Source: Paracentrotus lividus (taxonomy: Eukaryota; Echinodermata; Echinoidea; Camarodonta; Echinidae). Taken from it: DNA of 64,000 bases. Positions 46,578 through 56,116 of the stretch are shown piece after piece. The stretch is taken from positions 17,757,913 to 17,821,912 of the forward strand of contig CALNVZ010002974.1 in the NCBI GenBank assembly GCA_940671915.1, in the 5' to 3' direction. Numbering within the stretch: the stretch's first letter is position 1; every line of letters starts with the position of its first letter. A model generated the notes under the pieces. It did no database searches and was not told the DNA's origin. It saw only the letters and a list, made by a program, of their open reading frames with translations. Made by a program: the position numbers and the translations under genes.

Positions 46578-46943
46578 ATACAACGCAGCTGAAAAGGGAT
46601 GAAATGATATCGATTAAATCAATGAATTACCCGTCCAACTACCCAAACAACTACTACCGTCTCTGGGACATCCAGGCTCCTCCAGGCTCTGTAATCTCAG
46701 TCATTGTACGAGAATTCAACATTGAGAATGGGAACGATCACCTTTACATAGGTGATGGGGTCAATAGTTTTACTAACCAGCTAGGACCATGGCGTGATTG
46801 GACAGGGGAGTTGCAGGATGAGGGACTAGCACTACATGACTTTACATCCGCCACATCCTTAATCACGATGATTTTTACTACTGATTATAGCACCTCACGC
46901 AAGGAATTTTGGATTCAGATGCAGGCGGTAGACACAGATTCAT
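46578..46943 (+). CDS. Receptor copy 3, CUB domain B (intact)
   Basis: This 366-base phase 1-1 exon runs from acceptor TTGTAAAG to donor GTGAGT. It contains MNYPSNYPNNYYRLWDI, APPGSVISVIVREFNIE, GNDHLYIGDG, and ITMIFTTDYSTSRKEFWIQM. No cysteine. The nearest relatives are the B exons at 30443 and 9937. Confidence 0.75.
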
Positions 46944-47149
46944 GTGAGTGAATATTAGCCTCCTTTTTTACTTCCAACTTATTCAAAAATTTATTTAGTA
47001 TTGCAAATTTACATTAATTTACATATGGTAGGCAGAAAACACCATACGCACTTGATTTTCGGAAGATGAATTAATTGAATTCTTGCAAGGAGTATATTTA
47101 TCCGGAATTTATCTGGCTGAAGTTATTTATCAATTATCAAAACAGTTAT

Positions 47150-47810
47150 TCAACCCTATTCTGACAGGGGAGGGGGGGGGGGTCAATTTGATACCCTGTA
47201 CGAAATCCACGACTGCCGCGAAACCGCTGCAAATCGCGACTCGGCGTTCTATGAGTTTTTTCTTTCAAGTGTTTATGAACTTTTGACACGAAGTTAAAAA
47301 AATACCAGTTGTCGCGTTACGCAACATTATGTAATGTAATCGCATGTAAGTCAAAATTGAACGAAAATCGTCATTTTGCATGCGTTTTTGTACAAAATAC
47401 TGCTTTTCCTAAATTGCTTTAAAACACTGATAATTGTGCCTTCTGAGCCTCTTGATTGATTAATTTTGTTTTTATAGCAATCAAGTAACATTTCTGAAGC
47501 ATAATTAAATATAAAAACAAAGAAAATCATTAAAATAAAAACAATAGAATATATAAGAAATTCACAAATACAATAGAAGACAAAATAATTATTTAAAATT
47601 TCCAAATGTCTCAATTCAAGACTGTTGACTATGCGACTCAGCAACTTTTGAAAAAAAAATAGCTTCATAACTATATTTTTTGATGAAATATTACAGAATA
47701 CAATAAATATCCATCTAATTTGCATAAATTATAATGAATTAAAACATTGAGATATCAACGGGGATCAAATTGACCCCCCCCCCTCCGTCAAAATCTCATC
47801 TCGAAAAGCC
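47150..47810. mobile_element. TIR element with G-run ends
   Basis: Left CCTATTCTGACAGGGG followed by a G-run and GGTCAATTTGATACCC. On the right the inverted form GGGGATCAAATTGACCCCC then TCCGTCAAAATCTCATC. The interior is AT-rich. The minus frame 47351-47725 is not recognised and is probably chance. Confidence 0.6.
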
Positions 47811-48485
47811 CAGTCAGAATATGGTAAAAGGCTTTTCCAGCTGCACCAGTACAACTTAACAAATCCCTCGTAATGAGAGAAGCACTTGATCAGTACCGTA
47901 TATCTGTGTATCGTAAATAAACGCAGCTATGATTATGATTATCTTAATGATATCTCTAAAGAGCCGGTCTTTGAAAGAGCGCAACCATTTAATTGATTCA
48001 ATATCTTTTCTTGCAAAAAAGCAAAAATGTATATGTTACAAAATATAAGCTAAAACATTTTTCTTGCTAATAAACTCTATTTTGTATAATTTGTTAAGTA
48101 AGTGGAGTGTTGAGTTCGTTTCCTTTTATTTGTGAAACCTACACAAACCCATGCACCCGATATGCTCAAAAAAGATTTCCTCCCTGGATTTTAGGAAATA
48201 AATCATATCACAAGATGTACAGACATAAATTAGATGCCCTAACTTTAAGAAGAAAAAAACTCTGCTTTTCTTGCTTAATGGAAAAACCAAATACTACCAT
48301 GTTGTGATTCCCGGTGATTAATCTTCATATCATAAACAGAAATGCTGTGCCATTGTATTTGATACAGAAAATGAACTTGCATTACATGTTTTTAGAAAGC
48401 CTGAAGAATATTTTTAAAACTCAGATAACTTGGTAAAAACAAGTCCTGTTTAATTTCCCTAAATATGATTACAACTATTTTACAG
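47811..48485 (+). other. Intron before fused stalk exon
   Basis: AT-rich. The frame 48107-48307 is unrecognised and has no paralogue. No other gene seen. Confidence 0.4.
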
Positions 48486-48632
48486 CGAAAACAACAACGC
48501 AAGAAGCCACGATTTCCTCCAATACATCTACTACCAGAACTACTCCGTCTGCGTTTGATTCTTCGTCATACTTTACTAATAGTACGGCAGGTTTATCGAA
48601 CGCAATTACAAGAGGAAATAGACAGGCGCATC
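48486..48632 (+). CDS. Receptor copy 3, fused stalk exon
   Basis: This 147-base phase 1-1 exon encodes KTTTQEATISSNTSTTRTTP in its first part and SYFTNSTAGLSNAITRGNRQ in its second. It combines in one exon what copies 1 and 2 carry as two stalk exons separated by an intron. Acceptor TATTTTACAG and donor GTGAGT. Ser/Thr-rich with NTS and NST sequons. It reflects intron loss, or the undivided ancestral form. Confidence 0.6.
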
Positions 48633-48712
48633 GTGAGTATCCGAATACATTTAATGCCCCATACATCGATGTGAAATAACGTAAAAAGTACCTTTCAACA
48701 ATATTATGGTTT

Positions 48713-48746
48713 TATGATGATGATGATAATAATAATAATAATAATA

Positions 48747-48815
<69 letters not shown>

Positions 48816-48957
48816 GTACTAATAATAATGATAATAATAATAATAATGATAATAATAATAATAATAGATATAATTATAACTAAAATATTTAGTTATAATT
48901 ATTTAATTTTGTCTAAGTCATGCGTCTACAATAATAATAATAATAATAATAATAATA
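48713..48957. repeat. (AAT)n microsatellite pair
   Basis: Two long ATA/ATG-containing AAT runs (48713-48868 and 48930-48957) are separated by a short AT-rich spacer, immediately 5' of the LINE. Similar AAT text follows the LINE at 52899. Confidence 0.9.
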
Positions 48958-48969
48958 GATATCACGAAA

Positions 48970-50676
48970 ATGAAGACGACTGGCTTAAAAGATAATGAAA
49001 CATCTATGTCCAGACCACAGTCTAATTTGAGAGAGCCACGGAACATGTCAAAAGGAACAAAGGTGCAAATTAGCAAAAAAGGTATCAACCAGGATGGAGT
49101 ATGCTCCCTAACTCTTCTGGACCTACTAAATGAAAGTATAGAGCAGGACGTACTATCAGGTGTAACTGAAGGGGATTCTTTCTTCCAGTATTGCGATGCG
49201 TCTAATAGTCAACCAACTGAAGAAGACAATCAGAAGCTTACGCAACTGAAACAGAAAACGGGAAGCTCGCCTACGCAGGGAAATAATGTCTCTGCAAAAT
49301 CATCTACTGCAGACCTGCCATCATCTACAAAACAAATGCAAAGAATGCAGGAGGAAGTCTTGGTAGGATTGAAGGAAAACATCAATAACAAAAACTGCAG
49401 AAAACAAATGGGTGCATGTTCCCTAACACTTCTAGAACAACTGGATAAAGTGTTAAAAGTGTTCGAAGATGGAATCAATGAAGATCCACATGTTCATCAT
49501 CCCAAAGTATCAATTAACCAACAAAGACCAGAGAATGAAACAGAACGGGCAAATACTGAGATGTCTATGAATGTGCAGGAATCGACAACAGAGTCACAGT
49601 ATACAACTGATGAAGACCAAGGTCTCGAGGAACAACTGTTAATAGCCTTGAAGAAAAACTATCAGAATGTAAAGGAAATACCAAAGAGTGACCGACCGCA
49701 CATTCCAAAAATTGACACAAGATGTTGCACTACCGCGAAAGTGATCAGCGTAGTGGATAAACTGCTGAAAGAGGTGGAGCCAAATCCCTCGGATATGAGG
49801 ATGATAAATTGCCTACTTTGGGCCGGAGCCAAGACTGTTGGACTAGAAATGCATTCACCTAATCAAAATAAAGAACACAAACCCAAGATACCGGAATGGA
49901 AAAGACGGATACAATCAAAGATAGAAGAATTCCACAAAGATGTAGCACAGCTAGGAGAAATGGAGAAGGGAAACACGCAATCAAAGATGATGAGGAGTAA
50001 TGGGAAAAGATTAAACAAGAAATACCGGATAGACGGAAAAACGAGGACGCGTATAATTGTTATTGAAACTCTCAAGATAAAGATCAACGCTTTGAAACAA
50101 CGAATCAAGAGATACACGAAGAGTAATGCATTCAAGCGACAAAACAAACTCTTTCATGGAAATAGAAAGAAGTTTTTTCGTGAACTACGATCAAGCAAGA
50201 GTGAAGTTAGAGAAACCCCACCGACAGAGGAAACGAGCAGATACTGGAAGGCCCTATGGGAGAATGATGTCACTCACAGAGAAGCTCCTTGGATACATTC
50301 TGAAAAGGAGAAATGGGAAAATGTACCAGCTCAGCAACTGACGGATTTGACATTATCAGAGCTTCAAAATATCACAAAGAGCTCACAGAACTGGAATAGT
50401 CCTGGACCAGATGGCCTGCAGAATTTCTGGATAAAGAAATTTAGTACCAGTCACATTCCTCTCCTACATGACATCAATGACATAGTTAAAGGAGTCACAC
50501 ATATCGAAGCATGGCTGCCAATCGGAAGAACATACCTTCTATACAAAGGAATGAGTCAACAAAAGCCAAGAACTACAGGCCAATCACATGCCTCAATACC
50601 ATGTACAAGCTACTTACATCAACGCTTGCACGGCACATTGAGCGGCATATCGACGACACATGACATCATGACATAG
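48970..50676 (+). CDS. LINE polyprotein, N-terminal frame
   Basis: 568 codons. The first 470 residues are hydrophilic, rich in Lys, Glu and Gln, with repeated LTLL(D/E)-type motifs (SLTLLDLL near residue 47, SLTLLEQL near 150), and show no zinc finger. From about residue 474, NWNSPGPDGLQNFWIKKF marks the start of the reverse transcriptase fingers. A frame change after YLLYKGMS moves the rest of the fingers into another frame, and the tail of this frame runs through the first unit of a duplication. Confidence 0.75.
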   Translation: MKTTGLKDNETSMSRPQSNLREPRNMSKGTKVQISKKGINQDGVCSLTLLDLLNESIEQDVLSGVTEGDSFFQYCDASNSQPTEEDNQKLTQLKQKTGSSPTQGNNVSAKSSTADLPSSTKQMQRMQEEVLVGLKENINNKNCRKQMGACSLTLLEQLDKVLKVFEDGINEDPHVHHPKVSINQQRPENETERANTEMSMNVQESTTESQYTTDEDQGLEEQLLIALKKNYQNVKEIPKSDRPHIPKIDTRCCTTAKVISVVDKLLKEVEPNPSDMRMINCLLWAGAKTVGLEMHSPNQNKEHKPKIPEWKRRIQSKIEEFHKDVAQLGEMEKGNTQSKMMRSNGKRLNKKYRIDGKTRTRIIVIETLKIKINALKQRIKRYTKSNAFKRQNKLFHGNRKKFFRELRSSKSEVRETPPTEETSRYWKALWENDVTHREAPWIHSEKEKWENVPAQQLTDLTLSELQNITKSSQNWNSPGPDGLQNFWIKKFSTSHIPLLHDINDIVKGVTHIEAWLPIGRTYLLYKGMSQQKPRTTGQSHASIPCTSYLHQRLHGTLSGISTTHDIMT

Positions 50677-50860
50677 TTAAAGGAGTCACACATATCGAAG
50701 CATGGCTGCCAATCGGAAGAACATACCTTCTATACAAAGCAATGAGTCAACAAAAGCCAAGAACTACAGGCCAATCACATGCCTCAATACCATGTACAAG
50801 CTACTTACATCAACGCTTGCACGGCACATTGAGCGGCATATCGACGACAATGACATCATG
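50479..50860 (+). repeat. 191-base tandem duplication inside the LINE
   Basis: CATAGTTAAAGGAGTCACAC at 50481 recurs at 50672, and CGACGACA at 50651 recurs at 50842, so the period is 191 bases. The units differ by GGA/GCA near the middle and by one base near the end. It lies within the reverse transcriptase fingers and is not a multiple of three. Confidence 0.9.
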
Positions 50861-51173
50861 GAGGTCTCACAGAAAGGCTGCCGAAATGGGAGGAAAGGAT
50901 GCAAGGACCACCTCTTGACAAATAAGGCTATCACCGGGAATTGCTCGTCAGGGACAAACGAATCTATCCATGGCATGGATAGACTACAAAAAGGCATACG
51001 ATAGTGTACCACACAGCTGGATCATCAAAATTATGGAGGTGTATCATATCAACCAACACATCATACAGTGCATATCTGAAAGCATGAAGTTGTGGAACAC
51101 AACTCTGACACTAACAACAGACGCATACTCAATGAAGGTAGACGGAGTCCGGATCAAGAGAGGGATATTTTAG
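50702..51173 (+). pseudogene. LINE reverse transcriptase, middle part, frameshifted
   Basis: Two overlapping frames share this part. 50702-51004 carries KAKNYRPITCLNTMYKLLTS (RT motif NYRPI) through SQKGCRNGRKGC. 50970-51173 carries MAWIDYKKAYDSVPHSWI (RT motif A with the catalytic Asp) and ends at GIF followed by TAG (51171-51173), where related enzymes have Gln of the QGDSLSP motif. Confidence 0.85.
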
Positions 51174-51182
51174 GGAGATTCA

Positions 51183-52817
51183 TTGTCCCCCTTACTCTTC
51201 TGTCTTGCTCTCAACCCAGTATCCTCCCTCTTGCAAGCTACAAACTTCGGATATAGATATAAAGGAAATGATGTTACGGCGACAGTAAATCATTTGGTCT
51301 ACATGGATGACATCAAGCTGTATGCAAAAAATGATGATGAACTTCAAAGTCTGATAACCATTGTTAAACAATTCACAGATGACATTCGGACGGAATTTGG
51401 CATTGAAAAATGTGCTAAGATTACACTTATCCGCGGAAGAAGGGTGGAGACAGGTGATATGCCCCTATCTGATGAGGAAGTATCAATCAAGGAACTGACG
51501 AATGAATCCACCTACAAATACCTTGGCATGATAGAGAAGGACAGCATCAGCCACAACGTAATGAAAGAGAAGGCAAAGACAGAGTACAAACACAGACTGT
51601 GGCTCATTATGAAATCTGAACTTAACGCCGAAAACAAGATGGAGGCTATCAATACACTTGCTATCCCCGTGCTAAGGTATAGTTTTGGAATAATAAACTG
51701 GAAAATCGAGGATATACGAGGGCTGGATGTTATGACAAGGAAGCAATTGACAATGCACAGACTACACCACCCAAAAGCTGCTGTTGAAAGGTTGTATCTC
51801 CCCCGCGACCTTGGAGGAAGAGGTCTTCAGCAGATAGAAACGGTATGGAATATAAAGTTAATACAGCTTGCCAATTACCTATCCAGTCCCAAGGATACAT
51901 TGACAAGCATATCTCACGATTATGACAAAGCCCAGCCAATTTACTCATGTACTAAACAAGCATTGAAGACATTGACAGATCACCAGATAGCTCTACCAGT
52001 CGGGGAAAAAGAGAGAACAGAACTGAAGCGTTCCTTGAACAAAAGATTGCAGACAAATCTACAGGCAAAACGTCTACACGGTCACCACGAGAAACAATTG
52101 AATTGCCAGTTCGTTGACAAAAAGAACACACACGGATGGCTAAAGTCTGCTGGTCTGAAAGGAGAAAAGGAAGGGTTTATATTTGCCATACAAGATCAGG
52201 TAATCAAGACACGGGCATATGAGAAATCCATTCTGCAATCAGATGTAGAGGACACGTGCAGAGTATGTGGGAAAGAACCTGACACTCTAATGCATCTGGC
52301 ATCAGGATGCCCCATCTTGGCCCAAACGGAATATATCAGCAGACATGATATCATTGCCAAGCATATACACTGGCAACTTCTAAAGGATCGTGGAACTCAA
52401 GCATGTGACCATCCATGGGAACATCAGCCACAGACAATCACCCTGGCTGATAAAAGTACCATATATTGGAACTGCGGCATAATGACAGACAGAGCTATCA
52501 ACTGTAACAAGCCAGACATCATCGTAAGAGAGGGAAACAAAGTTAACATCATTGAAGTATCCGTCCCTCACGACATAAACCTCGCAGTCAAGGAAAGGGA
52601 CAAGCGGCTGAAATATCAAGACCTGAGGATTGAGATCGAACGAATGTGGAACGTCAAGGCAGAAGTCACCCCGATGATAATTGGTCACACAGGGATGGTG
52701 AAGAGGGGAATCGAGAGCCTCATCACCAAGACCTCCCCGAACACCCAGATCTACGATCTCCAGAAAGCAGCGATTCTCGGCACAACTAGAATTAGTCGAA
52801 AAACACTTGGACACTAA
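51183..52817 (+). CDS. LINE reverse transcriptase palm, knuckle and endonuclease
   Basis: 544 codons, in the same frame as the motif A segment but after the stop. Residues 1-10 continue the QGDSLSP motif (MSPLLFCLAL). YMDD at residues 40-43 is the catalytic motif C. YKYLGM near 114 is the thumb-linked motif. C359-X2-C362-X8-H371-X4-C376 is the CCHC knuckle. P444-D445, X12, E458-V459 is the restriction-like endonuclease core (KPDIIV then IIEVSVP). The catalytic residues of all three modules are present, so decay is recent. Confidence 0.85.
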   Translation: MSPLLFCLALNPVSSLLQATNFGYRYKGNDVTATVNHLVYMDDIKLYAKNDDELQSLITIVKQFTDDIRTEFGIEKCAKITLIRGRRVETGDMPLSDEEVSIKELTNESTYKYLGMIEKDSISHNVMKEKAKTEYKHRLWLIMKSELNAENKMEAINTLAIPVLRYSFGIINWKIEDIRGLDVMTRKQLTMHRLHHPKAAVERLYLPRDLGGRGLQQIETVWNIKLIQLANYLSSPKDTLTSISHDYDKAQPIYSCTKQALKTLTDHQIALPVGEKERTELKRSLNKRLQTNLQAKRLHGHHEKQLNCQFVDKKNTHGWLKSAGLKGEKEGFIFAIQDQVIKTRAYEKSILQSDVEDTCRVCGKEPDTLMHLASGCPILAQTEYISRHDIIAKHIHWQLLKDRGTQACDHPWEHQPQTITLADKSTIYWNCGIMTDRAINCNKPDIIVREGNKVNIIEVSVPHDINLAVKERDKRLKYQDLRIEIERMWNVKAEVTPMIIGHTGMVKRGIESLITKTSPNTQIYDLQKAAILGTTRISRKTLGH

Positions 52818-52897
52818 AAAGTAGCACTTGAAATCACTTCGTGCTTTTTGTTAAAGCAAAGTCTTTCAAGGAAAAATACGGACTTGATCCTGTTTAT

Positions 52898-52898
<1 letters not shown>

Positions 52899-52983
<85 letters not shown>

Positions 52984-53008
52984 CAGTAGTAATAGTAGTA
53001 GTAGTAGT
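52899..53008. repeat. (AAT)n-(AGT)n microsatellite
   Basis: An AAT run of about 40 bases passes into an AGT/AGC run of about 70 bases at the 3' end of the LINE. It is likely the expanded 3' tail of the element. Confidence 0.85.
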
Positions 53009-53500
53009 TGCGATTTAGCTACTAAAATGAAACAGTTTCACCTCTAAGCGCTTTACAATGATTATTACCCCGGTCTTCGGATCCTCGGATAAATAAAAAA
53101 GATAATGCACAGACAGGAAATGAATTTTCACAAATGCAAATAAATCATTTTTTTTTTTGGGGGGGGGGGGGTTCGGACTACTCTTGATAGTAATTAAGTA
53201 AATCTGTAACAAATGCATTTGACAGCAAAACACAAAATCTTTAGCAAATCACACTCTCTCGTTTATTATTATCACGGTGATCATGTTTGAATGGTTCTGT
53301 TCATGAAGCAATATTCGGCAAAATATGAATAATAATTGGAATAAGAATAAGATCAGAATCCTATCGTGAAAATCCTCAATAATAATAAAAAAAAATCCTT
53401 TTAATACATTTATCCTAAATCATTGTAAATAGGCCTATCTCTTTTTAGAGCAATAGTTCGAAAGAAATCAAATATGCTTGTATTACATTGTATTATATAG
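53009..53500 (+). other. Post-B intron text, copy 3
   Basis: From about 53135 this matches the intron that follows B exons elsewhere (TGACAGCAAAACACAAAATC). A T-run joined to a G-run lies at 53151-53171. No gene seen. Confidence 0.6.
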
Positions 53501-53575
53501 CAAAAATAACAACGGGAGTGATGAAGTTTTCCAATGCATCCGCTACCAGAACTACTCCATCTGCATCTGATCCTG
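53501..53575 (+). pseudogene. Receptor copy 3, stalk exon with lost donor
   Basis: The frame is open (KITTGVMKFSNASATRTTPS and on). The splice donor that is GT in copies 1 and 2 reads AT here (53576-53577, CCTGATATGA against CCTGGTATGA). The exon is therefore expected to be skipped, which keeps the reading frame since it is phase 1-1, unless AT is used non-canonically. Confidence 0.65.
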
Positions 53576-54008
53576 ATATGAATACAGTTTATCTTAACAA
53601 TTTTGTGCTTCCTCACATTGATATAACACAGCAAAAATGATGTCGTGATTTTGGAGGGAAAATGGCATGCAAATTTTAAATTATTCTGTCCTTTTGATAC
53701 TCAACGTTCATTATATGATAAGCTTTTTAAGGTTTTTATTAGAACCTTTAAAATGTGGAAAAGAGTTTCCTAAGCACCTGGCATGATTAGACATGTTAGA
53801 AGGGATAACAAAAAATGAATATCTGTGAACCAAACGAAGAGTGTACGTAAAATAGAAATTAAATGCTAGATCCTACCTTCCAAATTGATTGTGACTGGAA
53901 CAATGTAGGAATTTTAACTGACTTTTTACCAAACTTGTAAAATCAGCTCAAACGGTACATACAATCATTGTTTTTTTGTTTTTGTTTTTGTTTTTTTTTT
54001 AACTCAAG

Positions 54009-54080
54009 TAACTGATTCCTCATCCTTCACTGACAGTAGGGTGGGCATATCGAGATCAAGCACCAAGAGACAAGGTCATC
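54009..54080 (+). CDS. Receptor copy 3, last stalk exon
   Basis: This 72-base phase 1-1 exon encodes VTDSSSFTDSRVGISRSSTK then RQGH. Acceptor AACTCAAG and donor GTAAGT. Intact. Confidence 0.6.
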
Positions 54081-54113
54081 GTAAGTCTGAGGGGACCTTG
54101 GTCAGCTGGGTAA

Positions 54114-54302
54114 GGTGCCTTCCCAAAAGATAAAGCCACGGCTCCCTGCGTGAACGCCGCAAAGCGGGATTATATGCCGGATATACCGTTCCCCTATCAT
54201 TCTTCCATTTACTTAATTGGAGGGGATTGGTACATCCGGCTTCAAAAGCTGTTGCGCGGCGTTCACGCAGAAGTCCGCGGCTGTATCTTTTGGTAAGTCG
54301 CC
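54114..54302. mobile_element. 189-base hairpin MITE with TAA duplication, copy 3
   Basis: Orthologous to 18647-18835, with TAA at 54111-54113 and 54303-54305. Absent from copy 2. Confidence 0.85.
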
Positions 54303-54954
54303 TAAACAAAAAAGAGGCCCCAAAATGAGAAAAAATTGCAAAAATGGGCATTGTGGGGTTGACAATTTTTTTTTGGATTTTCAATATCCGGGACATGATG
54401 GTTGGGGGAACGTCCAATATATAACCAGGGTCCCGAGTAGTGAAAATGGGGGACAAACAAAGTGAAAACGGGGACAAACAATTTCACGAAATTAAAGCCG
54501 GAGCAAAAAGATGTTGCTGTATCACATACAAAAATATCCAACCTTTATGAGCAACAGTGTATTATGAAATCCGGCATGCTTTCCCTTAAAGCAGGCCGCC
54601 CGTAGCAGAAGGACGGCCAAACGTTTCTTATGAAATGGGGAGTTTTAATTTTTTAGATACCGGTACATTGCCTACTGTCTTAGCGTAGCGTTTCTCCACA
54701 GGCACTTGCGCACTAGCTCAAAATTAAGGGACGGAAGATTACACACGAAAAACAATGGGGATTACGACATGCAAAATGCAAAAAAAAAAAAATGTTTTTT
54801 AAAAATTGATATCAAATGGGAACCCGGATATCTTTTTAATTATAAATTTCTAGCGGTTATGGTTGAGAAAATTATGCATCTTCAACCAATCATGAGACAG
54901 GAATAATAAGTTCTTAAAATGGGGTTTATAAAATAAATATATTTTCCTTTACAG
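54303..54954 (+). other. Intron before TM exon, copy 3
   Basis: Counterpart of 18839-20186 but missing about 770 bases that contain the promoter-like cluster. No gene seen. Confidence 0.6.
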
Positions 54955-55091
54955 ACCTCGACCACAATGCATTTATATACAAGTTGGCTGCCTTTATATC
55001 CTCATCTATCATGTCAATCCTATTCCTGATCATTATCGGCTATGCAAGCTATAGATGTAAAGGATGGTGTAATATTCGACGAGAAGACAAG
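54955..55091 (+). CDS. Receptor copy 3, transmembrane exon
   Basis: 137 bases, phase 1 in and 0 out, intact. Helix LAAFISSSIMSILFLIIIGYA is followed by SYRCKGWCNIRREDK. It differs from copy 1 by a few conservative changes. Donor GTTAGA. Preservation of this exon while neighbours decay suggests either recent decay or gene conversion. Confidence 0.75.
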
Positions 55092-55457
55092 GTTAGATTA
55101 AATATTTTTTTTTTACGTGTTACATGAATTGTCTAATAAAATGTATAGTGGAGAAATCAACACATCAATCTCCTCAATTTACATAGTTTAGAGATTCCAC
55201 TGAGGTAGACATGCTAGTAATTATCAAACATGGGCAAATATAATGCAATTCCATTAAGGGGTTGTAGTAAAAAAAAATTGTCTATTGCCTATGATGCTAA
55301 CTTTTAGAAAATATACATCTTGGATTGTCAGTTGAGCTAAATGTCTATAATTTATATACGGAGAGTATCAATTATTTAGATAGAATACATGCAATCAATG
55401 ACATATTATAATATATAAAACTGAAACCTGTATTCATGTTATTGTATTATATTGTAG
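55092..55457 (+). other. Short intron before tail exon, copy 3
   Basis: It lacks the block of about 640 bases present in copies 1 and 2. No gene seen. Confidence 0.6.
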
Positions 55458-56116
55458 CGCTACAATAGTGTATCGTTCAGAGGCTCCCCTAATCGATGTC
55501 TACAAGCTGCCAGTCATGGTGGTAACAGACCAGAAGGACTAAATGCAGCTGAAGCATTAACTCTGACTGCTACACCTTACGAAACCATCCCGGACCACAT
55601 TCTACCTCCACACCCTCACTCTTCAGTCGCTTTTCATCATCTGCAACCGACATCAGTTACAGATGATGTGAGAACGGATGAGGCTGGTTACATGGTTCCA
55701 GATCAAATGAGAAAGAAGATCGCTCTTCATCAGTCACTCCTAGTACGATGGCACGGATTCATCATGCATACTTCGATACCACTTTAGGGGATATTCTTCC
55801 TTTCTATGAGACATCTATCCCAGAAACCAATATCCAGGAGGTTTCTGACGAGCTTTCTTCTAGTCATGGCAATTTAGAAGTGACACCTGTGAGGGCTTCT
55901 ACAGGCGTCGACAACGCTTTGCAAATGGAGATTGGAAAAACACCACACTATGTCAACATGCCACGTAGTCTGAACCAAGAAAGTGATATTACTCTGGGCA
56001 TTTTGGGTGAATCCAAGACGGATAAAAGCAGCAATACTCTGGATCAAGACACCTCTTGCAGCAATATGGGATCAATGCATGTAGATGATACCGGGTATGT
56101 CGTCATTGACGAATGA
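55458..56116 (+). pseudogene. Receptor copy 3, cytoplasmic tail exon with frameshift
   Basis: It starts RYNSVSFRGSPNRCLQ. A one-base loss at about 55706-55714 (GATCAAATGAGAAAG against AATCAAGTTGCGACAG in copy 1) shifts the frame to TAG at 55785-55787 after 109 codons. The rest of the tail stays open in the correct frame (55748-56116) and holds the copy 1 TAA site as TAT, then TPHYVNMP and TGYVVIDE before the TGA. Tyr motifs kept before the shift are TPYETIP and AGYMVP. Confidence 0.8.

Larger units (their letters stand above)
48958..52935 (+). mobile_element. Non-LTR retrotransposon with restriction-like endonuclease
   Basis: A nearly full-length but dead element lies between stalk exons of copy 3, with AAT repeats at both ends (the right run may be its own 3' tail). 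The polyprotein order is: N-terminal region of unknown function, reverse transcriptase, CCHC knuckle, PD-(D/E)XK-type endonuclease. This order places it among REL-bearing LINEs (the R2/NeSL/HERO/R4 side of the tree) rather than APE-bearing L1-like elements. There are at least two frameshifts, one in-frame stop and one internal duplication. Confidence 0.85.

Noticed and set aside
48714..48995. Ile/Asn-rich frame before the LINE
   Set aside because: Translation of an AAT microsatellite.
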